From NCBI GenBank assembly GCA_002699125.1, contig PABI01000049.1, positions 55,543-119,542 of the forward strand: DNA of 64,000 bases. Reading direction: 5' to 3'. Both the position numbers and the translations under genes were made by a program. The notes under the pieces were generated by a model. The model ran no database searches. It saw only the letters and a program-made list of their open reading frames with translations, and was not told the origin of the DNA. Positions 16,183 through 24,189 of this stretch are shown piece after piece; position 1 is the first letter of the stretch; each line of letters begins with the position of its first letter. This DNA is from Anaerolineaceae bacterium. Lineage in GTDB: Bacteria; Chloroflexota; Anaerolineae; Promineifilales; Promineifilaceae.

Positions 16183-17198
16183 ACTGGCCCTCGCCCTTCG
16201 TTGATACAGCCCGCTTCCTCAGGCGAAAAGCCCTCTGGCCAGATGGTATGTTCGTTGTAGCGGGCCTCTGTTAAAATTGTGTCATCCAAATTGGCATCTG
16301 TTAACTTGGCCCAGCCCAAACGCGCTTGCTGCAAATTGGCACGACGCAAATCCGCCTGTGAAAAATCAACCCAGTTTAGATCCGCCCGAGTCAGATCAGC
16401 TTCAGAAAGATTTGCGTTTTGCAAAATTGCCCCATTCAGAATCGCTTCGGCTAAGTTGGCTTTTTCCAGATTGGCATTGGTCATGATCGAGCCAATCAAA
16501 TTGGCCCGGAACAGGTTGGCTCCCTGCATCTGACTGTTGCTTAAATCGGCCCATTCCAAATGAGATGCTTCCATGTTAGCCTCTGTCAACTGCGAAGCAT
16601 GAAGCTCAGCGCCTTGCAAATTAACCTGCGTCAGATCGCTAAAAGACAAATCGGTATAGCTGAGCACCGCATCTGCCAAAGGTAAATGGCCTGTGGCCAA
16701 TTCATCGGCCAGACGCGCTCCGATTTTTTGGGCCCAGGCGCGAATGGCGTCCCAGTTGCGATAATCTCCCTGCGGACCATCACTAACCATAATTGCCTGG
16801 CGTGCCGGATCCAACGAGCCGGCAAAAAGCCCAAGTCCAATCGGTTTGATGTCGGGCGCAATTTTTACCAGAAGCGGCTCCATATAATCCAGTACCGTTT
16901 GCCGATTCTCTTTGGTGTCGTCTACCATGGTCAGGCAAGTTGTAAAGTAGGCAACCGGTCTTTCACCCACTTCGGTCTTGATGCGTTCTAAACAGGCAAT
17001 GGCTTCCGGCAGCCAGCGCCCAATGCGGATAGAGCTGCCAATAACAATGCCCGCATAGGCGGCAATACTATCCACCACGCTGACGTTGTGAACGACGGTG
17101 GTCAGACCTTCCTTTTCAATTTCAGCGGCAATGGCTTCAGCCACTTCACGCGTAGAACCGCTGCCGCTGGCGTAAGCGACTAAAATTTGTGTATCCAT
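16179..17198 (-). CDS. Flavodoxin-like domain fused to pentapeptide repeats
   Basis: 339 residues. Residues 1-165 form a flavodoxin-type fold: VAYASGSGSTREVAEAI is the FMN phosphate loop, VVIGSSIRIGRWLPEAI-like and GLFAGSLD segments follow, as in HemG-like flavodoxins (family 5). Residues ~180-325 carry about 25 pentapeptide units of the A(D/N)Lxx type (LTRADLNWVDFSQADLRRAN). The C-terminus is NEHTIWPEGFSPEEAG, as in other pentapeptide proteins. The role may be a redox enzyme tethered to a beta-helical partner-binding domain, but this is inference. No ACGGCCGT in the whole gene. Its stop lies in the 115-bp repeat. Confidence 0.8.
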   Translation of the reverse strand: MDTQILVAYASGSGSTREVAEAIAAEIEKEGLTTVVHNVSVVDSIAAYAGIVIGSSIRIGRWLPEAIACLERIKTEVGERPVAYFTTCLTMVDDTKENRQTVLDYMEPLLVKIAPDIKPIGLGLFAGSLDPARQAIMVSDGPQGDYRNWDAIRAWAQKIGARLADELATGHLPLADAVLSYTDLSFSDLTQVNLQGAELHASQLTEANMEASHLEWADLSNSQMQGANLFRANLIGSIMTNANLEKANLAEAILNGAILQNANLSEADLTRADLNWVDFSQADLRRANLQQARLGWAKLTDANLDDTILTEARYNEHTIWPEGFSPEEAGCINEGRGPV

Positions 17199-17705
17199 AG
17201 GTTTTTCCTTGGTTTTGGTTAACTTTAAATGATGATCGTATTTTGTATGCGCAATTCTAGATTTACACTATACATGCCCCTGCTGAGTTCATCAACTTCA
17301 CCTGGTATCTGCATAACCGAGACCTTTTTACATTTTTTGCAAGGTATTCGTTTTAGAATGCTAGACGGGAAGAAGGGAGTTGCATTCTCAGATGTTGCAC
17401 CACTTGTTTGGCTAACAGCATCTGGGAATGCACGGGGTCTTCCAGGCCAATCGTGCTCGTCACAAATAATCTTGTTAATTTTTTTGTATATTCAAGCGCA
17501 AACCTGGCAGGTCTTTGCTATTTTGTGACATTTTATACCAGGAGGGTACTAAAGAATGGCGCAAAATTCCAGCGGGCGCTATTATCTTAACAAGTATCGT
17601 TAGCTTAAGCTGCCATGATTACTATTGGCGCAGTGCTACTTAACCAGGCAACCATGCCAGACAATTGTATTGTTATTGTTTGACTATAATTTACCCAAAA
17701 ACCTT
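17199..17705. other. Non-coding leader with possible promoter
   Basis: About 500 bases between divergent genes. Small frames here have no recognisable product. TATAAT at 17685-17690 sits 16 nt before the histidine kinase ATG with a weak upstream TTGTAT/CAATTG; if real, the leader is very short. The rest is AT-rich with no clear structure. Confidence 0.4.
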
Positions 17706-20138
17706 ATGTCGCAACAATCTATAGGTGAACACACCGGATATCTTGCAGACCCGGAAGTAGGCCAAACCATTACAGATGACCTTTCCTATCGATCGGTTCC
17801 TTATTTGGAAGTGGATGAGAGAAAACAACCTGTTTGGCGCATTCGATTTTCCTTATCGGCCAAAAAGCATCAGCTTGGTCTGGAAATTAACGATGAGATT
17901 CATTTGGGACGGGGGAAAAATGGAAATGATCTCATCGATCTGACCCCGTATGAGGCTGAAAAGCTCGGAGTGTCGCGGCGACATGTGGCTTTGCGGCCCA
18001 CCGCTTCTAACTTGTTTGTGGTGGACCTGGGCAGCACCAACGGCACGCGGCGCAACGGCCGTTCTATTGGCCTGAATACCCCCTACGCCTTAGCCGATGG
18101 GGATGTGTTGACCCTGGGCAACTTGCAGATGACGGTCCATATTGTGAAACGGCCGTACATGCAAACCACCCCCCTTAAGGAACGCCCCGACCTGGTTGAT
18201 GCCCTGGCCCAAATCGGGCAGGCCATCACCTCCCAGCTTAATCTAGAGGAAGTACTCAACCAGGTGGTTAACACAGCCATGATTATTACGTTTGCCGGCG
18301 AAACCTCTATTTGGCTGGTGGACGAGGCCACAGGCGAGCTCTTTCTGGAAGCCCGCAAAGGCATTGACGATACCAAGCTGCGCCGCACCCGGATGGCCAT
18401 CAATGAAAATACGCCAGCCGGCCGCGTCATAAAAACCGGCAAATCCATTCGCTCAGAGCCAGGGGAAGCATCGCACCAGGTGATGACAGGGTATCTGGTT
18501 GAAGCCCTGGCGTATGTGCCTATTGCGCTTGGCGGCGTTACGTTTGGCGTGCTGGCTGCGGCCCATCGGGAGCCGGGCAAATCGTTTGACGACTATGACG
18601 AACGCTTGCTGAGCGCCGTGGCTGATTACGCCGCCATTGCCATCCAAAATGCGCGTTTGTACCAGGCCACCGACCAGGCCTTGAATCAGCGCGTGCGGGA
18701 ATTGGGCGCCATTAATGAGCTGGCGCGAACGGTTTCTGCGTCGCTGGACATGAAAGAGGTTTACGATGTTCTGGTAGAACAGGTGAAGCGGCACATGCCG
18801 GTAGCTGAGCTCCACATTTATTTGCGGGATGAAAAGCAGCCGGTGTTACGGCCGTTTGGCGAAGCCCCCGAACTGCCAGTTTATCCTCTGGAGCGCGGCA
18901 TCCTGGGACAGGTCGTGGCGGAAGGCGAATCCATCATTACCAACAACATTGCCGCGTATCCCAGCTTTGATGAACAGCTGGACGCCATTGCCCCGCAGGC
19001 TGAAGTGCCGATGGCTGCCGTACCCTTAAAAGTGAAGAATGATGTTGTGGGCGTGCTGGTTTTGCACAGCCAGCCCGGCACCCTTTTCTCGGAAGAAGAT
19101 GCGGCGCTGCTGCGATCTTTTGCCAATCCGGTGGCAACGGCCGTAGAAAATGCTCGCCTCTATGCCAACACCGCCCGGCAGCGCGGTGCAATTTTGGCCA
19201 TGGGCAATACGCTCTCCGAACCGCTAACCATTTTGGACGACATCGGCAATGTGCTGGTCTCTAACGAGGCGGCCCAGCGACTGTTGGCAAACAACATGTC
19301 GCAATTTTTTGCAGCAATTAGCAACAGCGTAGGCCGCACCATTGAAGTGCAAATCGGCGACGAGACCTACCTTTCTACCACGGAACATGTCGAAGGTATT
19401 GGCACCATTGCCATGATGCAAGATATTACTTATGTTAAGCAGCTGGAGAAAGATCGATCCGAATTTATGCATATGCTGTCGCACGATCTTAAAAATCCGC
19501 TCATGGCGGTAACCGGCTATGCTAACTTGCTGGAACGGACGGAGACATTTGGTGAAAAGGGCCAACGGTTCCTGAGTGAGATCAATGTCGCGGCTGACCG
19601 GATGCTGGAGATGATTACCAAGCTGCTGGATACGGTTGCCCAGGATGATGCCATTCAGCTGGTGCAGGAAGTGGTAAACCTCCAGGACACGGTGGTTCAG
19701 GTCGTGCGTGATACGGAGGGGTCTGCCCTGTCGAAGTCGATTGAGGTAACGGCCGTTACTGAAGGCACCTCCTACACAATCAACGGCGATGGCCTGCGCC
19801 TCTACCACATGATCCTCAATCTGGTCGACAATGCCATCAAATACTCGCCGGAAGACACAAAAGTGACCGTGACAACCTGCTATGGTTCGGAAAAGCTGGT
19901 GATTCAAGTGGCTGATGAGGGGCCAGGCATTCCCGAAAAAGATTTGCCCCGCGTCTTTGACAAGTTTTACCGTGGCATTCAGGAAGGTTTGTCCACCAAA
20001 GGCTCTGGCGTGGGCCTGGCCGCCGTGAAAGGCATTGTCACTGCTCACCAGGGAACCATCCGCGTAGAAAATCTGCCAGAACGAGGCGCCCAGTTTACTA
20101 TTGAACTCCCCGTCACGCTGCGAGCCAGTGATCAGTGA
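17706..20138 (+). CDS. FHA-GAF-GAF sensor histidine kinase
   Basis: 810 residues from the ATG at 17706 (upstream frame begins at TTG). The N-terminal FHA domain shows LGRGKNGND, GVSRRHVAL and DLGSTNGT (about residues 65-120), a phosphothreonine-binding fold. Two GAF-like domains follow (about 170-320 and 335-495), then a PAS-like linker. The H-box is MLSHDLKNPLMAVTGYANLL with the phospho-acceptor near residue 593. The ATPase has NLVDNAIKYS near 704, DEGPGIP and GSGVGLAAV. No membrane segment is seen, so it is probably cytoplasmic and senses a soluble signal. No response regulator lies beside it. It contains five ACGGCCGT copies. Confidence 0.92.
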   Translation: MSQQSIGEHTGYLADPEVGQTITDDLSYRSVPYLEVDERKQPVWRIRFSLSAKKHQLGLEINDEIHLGRGKNGNDLIDLTPYEAEKLGVSRRHVALRPTASNLFVVDLGSTNGTRRNGRSIGLNTPYALADGDVLTLGNLQMTVHIVKRPYMQTTPLKERPDLVDALAQIGQAITSQLNLEEVLNQVVNTAMIITFAGETSIWLVDEATGELFLEARKGIDDTKLRRTRMAINENTPAGRVIKTGKSIRSEPGEASHQVMTGYLVEALAYVPIALGGVTFGVLAAAHREPGKSFDDYDERLLSAVADYAAIAIQNARLYQATDQALNQRVRELGAINELARTVSASLDMKEVYDVLVEQVKRHMPVAELHIYLRDEKQPVLRPFGEAPELPVYPLERGILGQVVAEGESIITNNIAAYPSFDEQLDAIAPQAEVPMAAVPLKVKNDVVGVLVLHSQPGTLFSEEDAALLRSFANPVATAVENARLYANTARQRGAILAMGNTLSEPLTILDDIGNVLVSNEAAQRLLANNMSQFFAAISNSVGRTIEVQIGDETYLSTTEHVEGIGTIAMMQDITYVKQLEKDRSEFMHMLSHDLKNPLMAVTGYANLLERTETFGEKGQRFLSEINVAADRMLEMITKLLDTVAQDDAIQLVQEVVNLQDTVVQVVRDTEGSALSKSIEVTAVTEGTSYTINGDGLRLYHMILNLVDNAIKYSPEDTKVTVTTCYGSEKLVIQVADEGPGIPEKDLPRVFDKFYRGIQEGLSTKGSGVGLAAVKGIVTAHQGTIRVENLPERGAQFTIELPVTLRASDQ

Positions 20139-20180
20139 GCCAGTCAGTCCGTAATCAGTAACTGAATACTGTTTACCGAT

Positions 20181-20278
20181 CTAAGGGTTCGTTCACAAAC
20201 AACTTTAGATAAGGAAACGAACCCCAAGGCTTGACCGTTTACCGAAACTCAAAAGTTAAAAACGGTCAAGCCCTAAGG
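20181..20278. repeat. Double stem-loop between converging genes
   Basis: First stem GGGTTCGTT / AACGAACCC (20185-20225), second stem GGCTTGACCGTTT / AAACGGTCAAGCC (20228-20272). Outer CTAAGG / CCCTAAGG flanks. It closes the gap between the histidine kinase and the converging kinase-FGE gene, whose stop begins at 20273. Confidence 0.75.
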
Positions 20279-22123
20279 TGCCGTCATGGCGCAGCGGAAG
20301 CCTAAATTGTCTCGCTTCACGCTGGGGTCAAATGAGCTGCGGGTGACCACGCTCAGATCATCAGTTGAGGAGAGCCAGGAGCCGCCGCGTATCGCTTTGA
20401 ATTCCCCTTCGGGCGGTCCAAGAGGATTGGTGTCCGTACTGCTTTCATAGTAGCGGCGATCGTACCAATCGCTCACCCACTCCATCACGTTGCCGGCCAT
20501 GTCGTAGGCACCGATAGGGGAACGGCCGTCTACAAAACTACCTACCGGGGCCACAATCCTAAAGCCATCATCCACGCTGCTGTCCCGACCGCCTGAGGCG
20601 CAGCTGGCATCGCAAAAGTTCACCTTTGTGCCGTCAAACGCATCCCCCCACGGATAGCGCAGGACAATCGACTGGTTGGGATCAAAACCTGCGGCCATCT
20701 CCCACTCCGCTTCGGACGGCAGCCGCCCGCCGCGCCAGTCGCAAAACGTCTCGGCGTTATACCAGGAAACCTGGATCACCGGAAAATCGGCATAGTCCGG
20801 ATCTTCATAGTAGCCCGGCGGAATCGGTGCACTGCTGCTGCCCGGTGGGGCACAGACGCCTGCCGCCACACATTGGGCATATTGCCCGTTGGTCACTTCT
20901 GTTTCGTCAATGAAAAAAGGATCCATACGCACCAGGTGAGACGGCCGTTCATCCGCTTCGCCTTCATCCGTGCCCATGCGGAACAAACCGCCGGGCATAA
21001 ACACCATGCGCGCCCCCGTATCGGTGATGAGTGGTTCCGGGCTGGGGGTGGGCGGCAGCGTTGGCGCGGGCAGCGGGGAAGGCGTGGGTGCCAGGGACGT
21101 CATCGCCGCCACAATGGCCGATTCCAGCGTGGCGGTGGCTTCGGCTTCGGCCGTTTCATTCTCACCGCGCAAACCGGACCAGGTAAAAACGGCCCCGATG
21201 AGCAGCACCAGCGCCAGAATCACCACCAGAGCAACGATGGTGCGCTGCTCCATTTGCCGCCGGGTGCGCGGCGAGAGGCGTGGTGGCGGTGGGCTGCCCA
21301 ACTGGCGCGCCGGGCTGCGGCGTGGTTCGGTCGGTTGTGGCGCCGGGTGGCTGTTGGGTTTGCTCAGGGCGTTGGCGAACGATTCGGCCGTTTCATACCG
21401 GGCATCGGCGCGCAAGGAAAGGGCGCGGTTGGCCACCAGCGAAAGATACGGCGGCACGTCTGTGTTCACCTCACGCGCCGGAATCAGGTCCGCCAGGCCA
21501 GTTTCACGGCTGAGGGCGTTGGGCGGTACCTGGTTGGTCAGCAGCGTGTAGAGGGTCGCTCCCAGGCTGTAAATGTCGCTGGCCGGGGAAACGTCTTGCT
21601 GCGCTTGCTGCTCCGGCGAGCCGTATCCCAGGGTATGCAAATGAACACCCATGCCCGGCAGCCCACTGTCTACCAAAAAGACGGTGCCCTCCGGCGTGAC
21701 GCGGATGTTGGCCGGCTTGATGTTGAGATGGAGCTGGCCTTTTTGATGCAGGTAGGTGAGCGGTCGGCAGGCGGCTTGTAACCATTCAATGATGCGATCG
21801 GGGGGGAGACGGCCGTATTGATCCAGCAAACTCTGTAAATCAATGCCGTCCACGTAGCTGCTCACCAAATATTGCCCGCTTTGCTCAATGGCAAAATGGT
21901 CCAGCACCTGCGGCAGCTGCGGATGCGACAAATCGCTCAGGCGGCGGGCCTCCTGGCGAAACAGCTTTTGCATCGCTACCGAGCTGTCCCGGTACTCTTT
22001 CAGCGCCACGTCGCGGTTGTCCACCACGTCGCGCGCCCGGTAAACGGCCCCGTACTGCCCCTCGGCCAGCAAGTTGAGGATGCGATACCGCTTGTTGAGC
22101 AGCTCACCCGGATATAGTGGCAT
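20273..22123 (-). CDS. Pseudokinase-like Ser/Thr kinase domain fused to FGE-sulfatase-type domain
   Basis: 616 residues. Residues 12-265 are a Hanks-type kinase fold: AEGQYGAVY loop, K42 in VALKEY, and a catalytic loop HLNIKPANI where the usual HRD aspartate is Asn (residue 134). DFG reads DSG (152-154). A Pro-rich stretch and one membrane helix (about 294-315) follow. Residues ~365-616 are a formylglycine-generating-enzyme-type domain (MVFMPGGLFRMGTDEG, VTNGQYAQC, RLPSEAEWEMAA, GNVMEWVSDWYD, RGGSW, GFRC). The two reactive cysteines of true FGE are not apparent. This points to a membrane sensor with an outer ligand-binding domain and a weakened or inactive kinase. Confidence 0.88.
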   Translation of the reverse strand: MPLYPGELLNKRYRILNLLAEGQYGAVYRARDVVDNRDVALKEYRDSSVAMQKLFRQEARRLSDLSHPQLPQVLDHFAIEQSGQYLVSSYVDGIDLQSLLDQYGRLPPDRIIEWLQAACRPLTYLHQKGQLHLNIKPANIRVTPEGTVFLVDSGLPGMGVHLHTLGYGSPEQQAQQDVSPASDIYSLGATLYTLLTNQVPPNALSRETGLADLIPAREVNTDVPPYLSLVANRALSLRADARYETAESFANALSKPNSHPAPQPTEPRRSPARQLGSPPPPRLSPRTRRQMEQRTIVALVVILALVLLIGAVFTWSGLRGENETAEAEATATLESAIVAAMTSLAPTPSPLPAPTLPPTPSPEPLITDTGARMVFMPGGLFRMGTDEGEADERPSHLVRMDPFFIDETEVTNGQYAQCVAAGVCAPPGSSSAPIPPGYYEDPDYADFPVIQVSWYNAETFCDWRGGRLPSEAEWEMAAGFDPNQSIVLRYPWGDAFDGTKVNFCDASCASGGRDSSVDDGFRIVAPVGSFVDGRSPIGAYDMAGNVMEWVSDWYDRRYYESSTDTNPLGPPEGEFKAIRGGSWLSSTDDLSVVTRSSFDPSVKRDNLGFRCAMTAP

Positions 22124-22140
22124 GGTTCATTACCGTCTTG

Positions 22141-22197
22141 AACCTCCCGGAGGCTTCATGTTTAAACAAACTCAAGCCCAAAACCTCCGGGAGGTTA
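22141..22197. repeat. AACCTCCCGG-type inverted repeat
   Basis: Arms AACCTCCCGGAGG / CCTCCGGGAGGTT around an AT-rich loop, between the kinase-FGE gene and the antiporter stop. Related arms (CCTCCCGCAGG / CCTGCGGGAGG) occur at 58166 and 60412. Confidence 0.85.
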
Positions 22198-22205
22198 TCT
22201 TTTGA

Positions 22206-24143
22206 TTACCCATCTAAACGCAGCGATACTTCCTCTAAACTGCCGCTTTTGCCCACAATTGTAACCCGATCCCCCAATTCAAGCTGCGTGTAGCCATGCG
22301 AAATGATAGTGTGTCCCTTGCGATGAACCGAGAGCACCAGCGTGTCCAGCGGCAGTTGCAGCTCGCGCAGGGCAATGCCATGCAGCGCCGGATTGCGCAG
22401 CTCGATATCCATAATATCCTGCCCTTCTTCCATGCCCAACAGCAGCGATGCCGCCGAAGGAGAGCGCACGAACTGTTCCAGCAGGCCTACCATCGCCGTG
22501 GCCGGATCAACGATGAGCGCGCCCAGAGCGTGGAACCGCTCAAAGTTAGTCCGGTCGTTGAGCCGCACCACCACTGTCTCGGTGCCAAAATGTTCGTAGA
22601 GCAATTCGCATATAGCATAATTTTCATCATCAGACAGCATAAGAACGGCCGCATCCGCCCGTGATGCATCCAATTCATACAAACTTTCTAATCCATAGCT
22701 GCTCACCTGAACCAGAGAGACATCATTTTCCTCAGTTCCGTTCAAGCCTTGCAACAGGTTGGGTTCCAGGCAGGCTACCTTTACATCCCAATCATGGCGC
22801 TGAAGCTTCCGGGCCAGCAGCAAAGATGGCCCTTCTACGCCAAAAATAATCACATCACGCAGGCCGTCAAACTCGGGCGTTTTGGCACGGGTTCGGGCTT
22901 CCTTCACATGGTTGATGGCCCATTTAAAAAAGAGCGGGCCAACCATTTCATTTAGCACCACCACGGCGATAATTAATGTGGAGAACTCGCTGCCCAAAGC
23001 GGGGAATTCCACAGCGGCTTCTTTGGCCAGACCCAGGGCCACGCCCGCCTGGGTAATAAACGCCATCCATTTGATGCGATTGTAGTGCATGGGGTCGCGG
23101 GCCAGCACGCCGCCGGTAAACGAACCAATCATGACGGCCACCACGCGCACCAGGAACAAGGCCAGGGCAATTTGCCAGGCGTTGGCCAACACGCCCAACT
23201 CCAATGATTCGCCCGTCAGGGTAAAAAAGGCGATGTAAACGTAGGGAGCCACATCTTCCAGCCGGCGGGCAAATTCGGTGCGCAGCGGACTGTAATTGTT
23301 CACCAGAAAGCTGGCTATCATGCAAATGAGCAGCGGTTCAATCAGCAGCTCAAACGGTAGATTGTCGTGGGAATAGGTGCGCAGCCAGTGTGACAGGACG
23401 AAGGTGCCATAGCCGGTGAGCAAAATCAGGGCGGTTTTAAGGGAGCCATCGAAGCGACGGCTTAAAATCCAGCGCAGGACCAGGGAAAGTATAAAACCCA
23501 GCGTGGAAACGATGATCAATTCGGCAGTGACCAGAAAGATGAAGTTGATGTTCACCGGGACATCGGCAAAGAGCGCATCAGCCACGGAAGAGCTGAGGGC
23601 GAACAGGATAATCACCAGAAAGTCCATGATGACGGTGACGCCCAGGGCCATTTGGGTAAACGGCCCGCGAGCTCGCAGCTCGGTGACAATGGCAATGGCT
23701 GAGGAGGGGGAGCGGGCGGTGAGGATGGCTCCGGCGAGTAGGGCTACAGCAAAACGGCCGTTTCCCCCCAACGCCTGCATAAAGGGAATGTACTCTGCCA
23801 GGAAATAGATCGCCGTCGTGACAAAAATAAGCGTCGTAATCACCAGCCCGGCCGTCACCAGCCCAATGCTGCGCAGCCGCCCGCGCAGCTCCGGCAGATA
23901 CAGCTCCCGTCCAGCGGCAAAGGCAATAAATGCCAGCGAAATTTCATCAATAAAGCGCAGCTGCTCCAACGATTCTTCACTGGCAAAGCCCAGCACAAAC
24001 GGGCCGACCAGCAGCCCCGTAAACAGATAGCCGGTAATCAGCGGCAGCCGCAGCCGCGTAAAAAACTCACCAATCTGCCGCGCTGCCAAAGCAATGACGC
24101 CAAAGGCGACAAGAATATAAACAAAATCAGGTAATTGGTTCAT
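22206..24143 (-). CDS. CPA2 cation:proton antiporter with C-terminal TrkA-like domains (copy A)
   Basis: 645 residues. Residues ~1-395 are a Na_H_Exchanger domain with about 12 hydrophobic segments; family-like stretches are RLPLITGYLFTGLLVGPFVL and GAILTARSPSSAIAIVTELR. A TrkA-N-like domain follows (VIIFGVEGPSLLLARKL); its dinucleotide loop is degenerate. The end resembles TrkA-C (LRELQLPLDTLVLSVHRKG). The likely role is Na+ or K+ efflux against protons. It is a tandem paralogue of the next gene upstream, with aligned blocks throughout. Each gene has its own start, with about 46 nt between them, so they probably form one transcript. Confidence 0.88.
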   Translation of the reverse strand: MNQLPDFVYILVAFGVIALAARQIGEFFTRLRLPLITGYLFTGLLVGPFVLGFASEESLEQLRFIDEISLAFIAFAAGRELYLPELRGRLRSIGLVTAGLVITTLIFVTTAIYFLAEYIPFMQALGGNGRFAVALLAGAILTARSPSSAIAIVTELRARGPFTQMALGVTVIMDFLVIILFALSSSVADALFADVPVNINFIFLVTAELIIVSTLGFILSLVLRWILSRRFDGSLKTALILLTGYGTFVLSHWLRTYSHDNLPFELLIEPLLICMIASFLVNNYSPLRTEFARRLEDVAPYVYIAFFTLTGESLELGVLANAWQIALALFLVRVVAVMIGSFTGGVLARDPMHYNRIKWMAFITQAGVALGLAKEAAVEFPALGSEFSTLIIAVVVLNEMVGPLFFKWAINHVKEARTRAKTPEFDGLRDVIIFGVEGPSLLLARKLQRHDWDVKVACLEPNLLQGLNGTEENDVSLVQVSSYGLESLYELDASRADAAVLMLSDDENYAICELLYEHFGTETVVVRLNDRTNFERFHALGALIVDPATAMVGLLEQFVRSPSAASLLLGMEEGQDIMDIELRNPALHGIALRELQLPLDTLVLSVHRKGHTIISHGYTQLELGDRVTIVGKSGSLEEVSLRLDG

Positions 24144-24189
24144 AAAGTTTAGTGCGGGATGTGTGAAATGAGATTGTCTTTCTCACGCA

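Noticed and set aside
17229..17590. Two short plus-strand frames upstream of the FHA-GAF kinase
   Set aside because: Composition not protein-like and no ribosome site; kept as non-coding.
20873..21781. 302-codon plus-strand frame inside the kinase-FGE gene
   Set aside because: Arg/Gly/His-rich with no recognisable motif; the opposite strand has clear kinase and FGE motifs.
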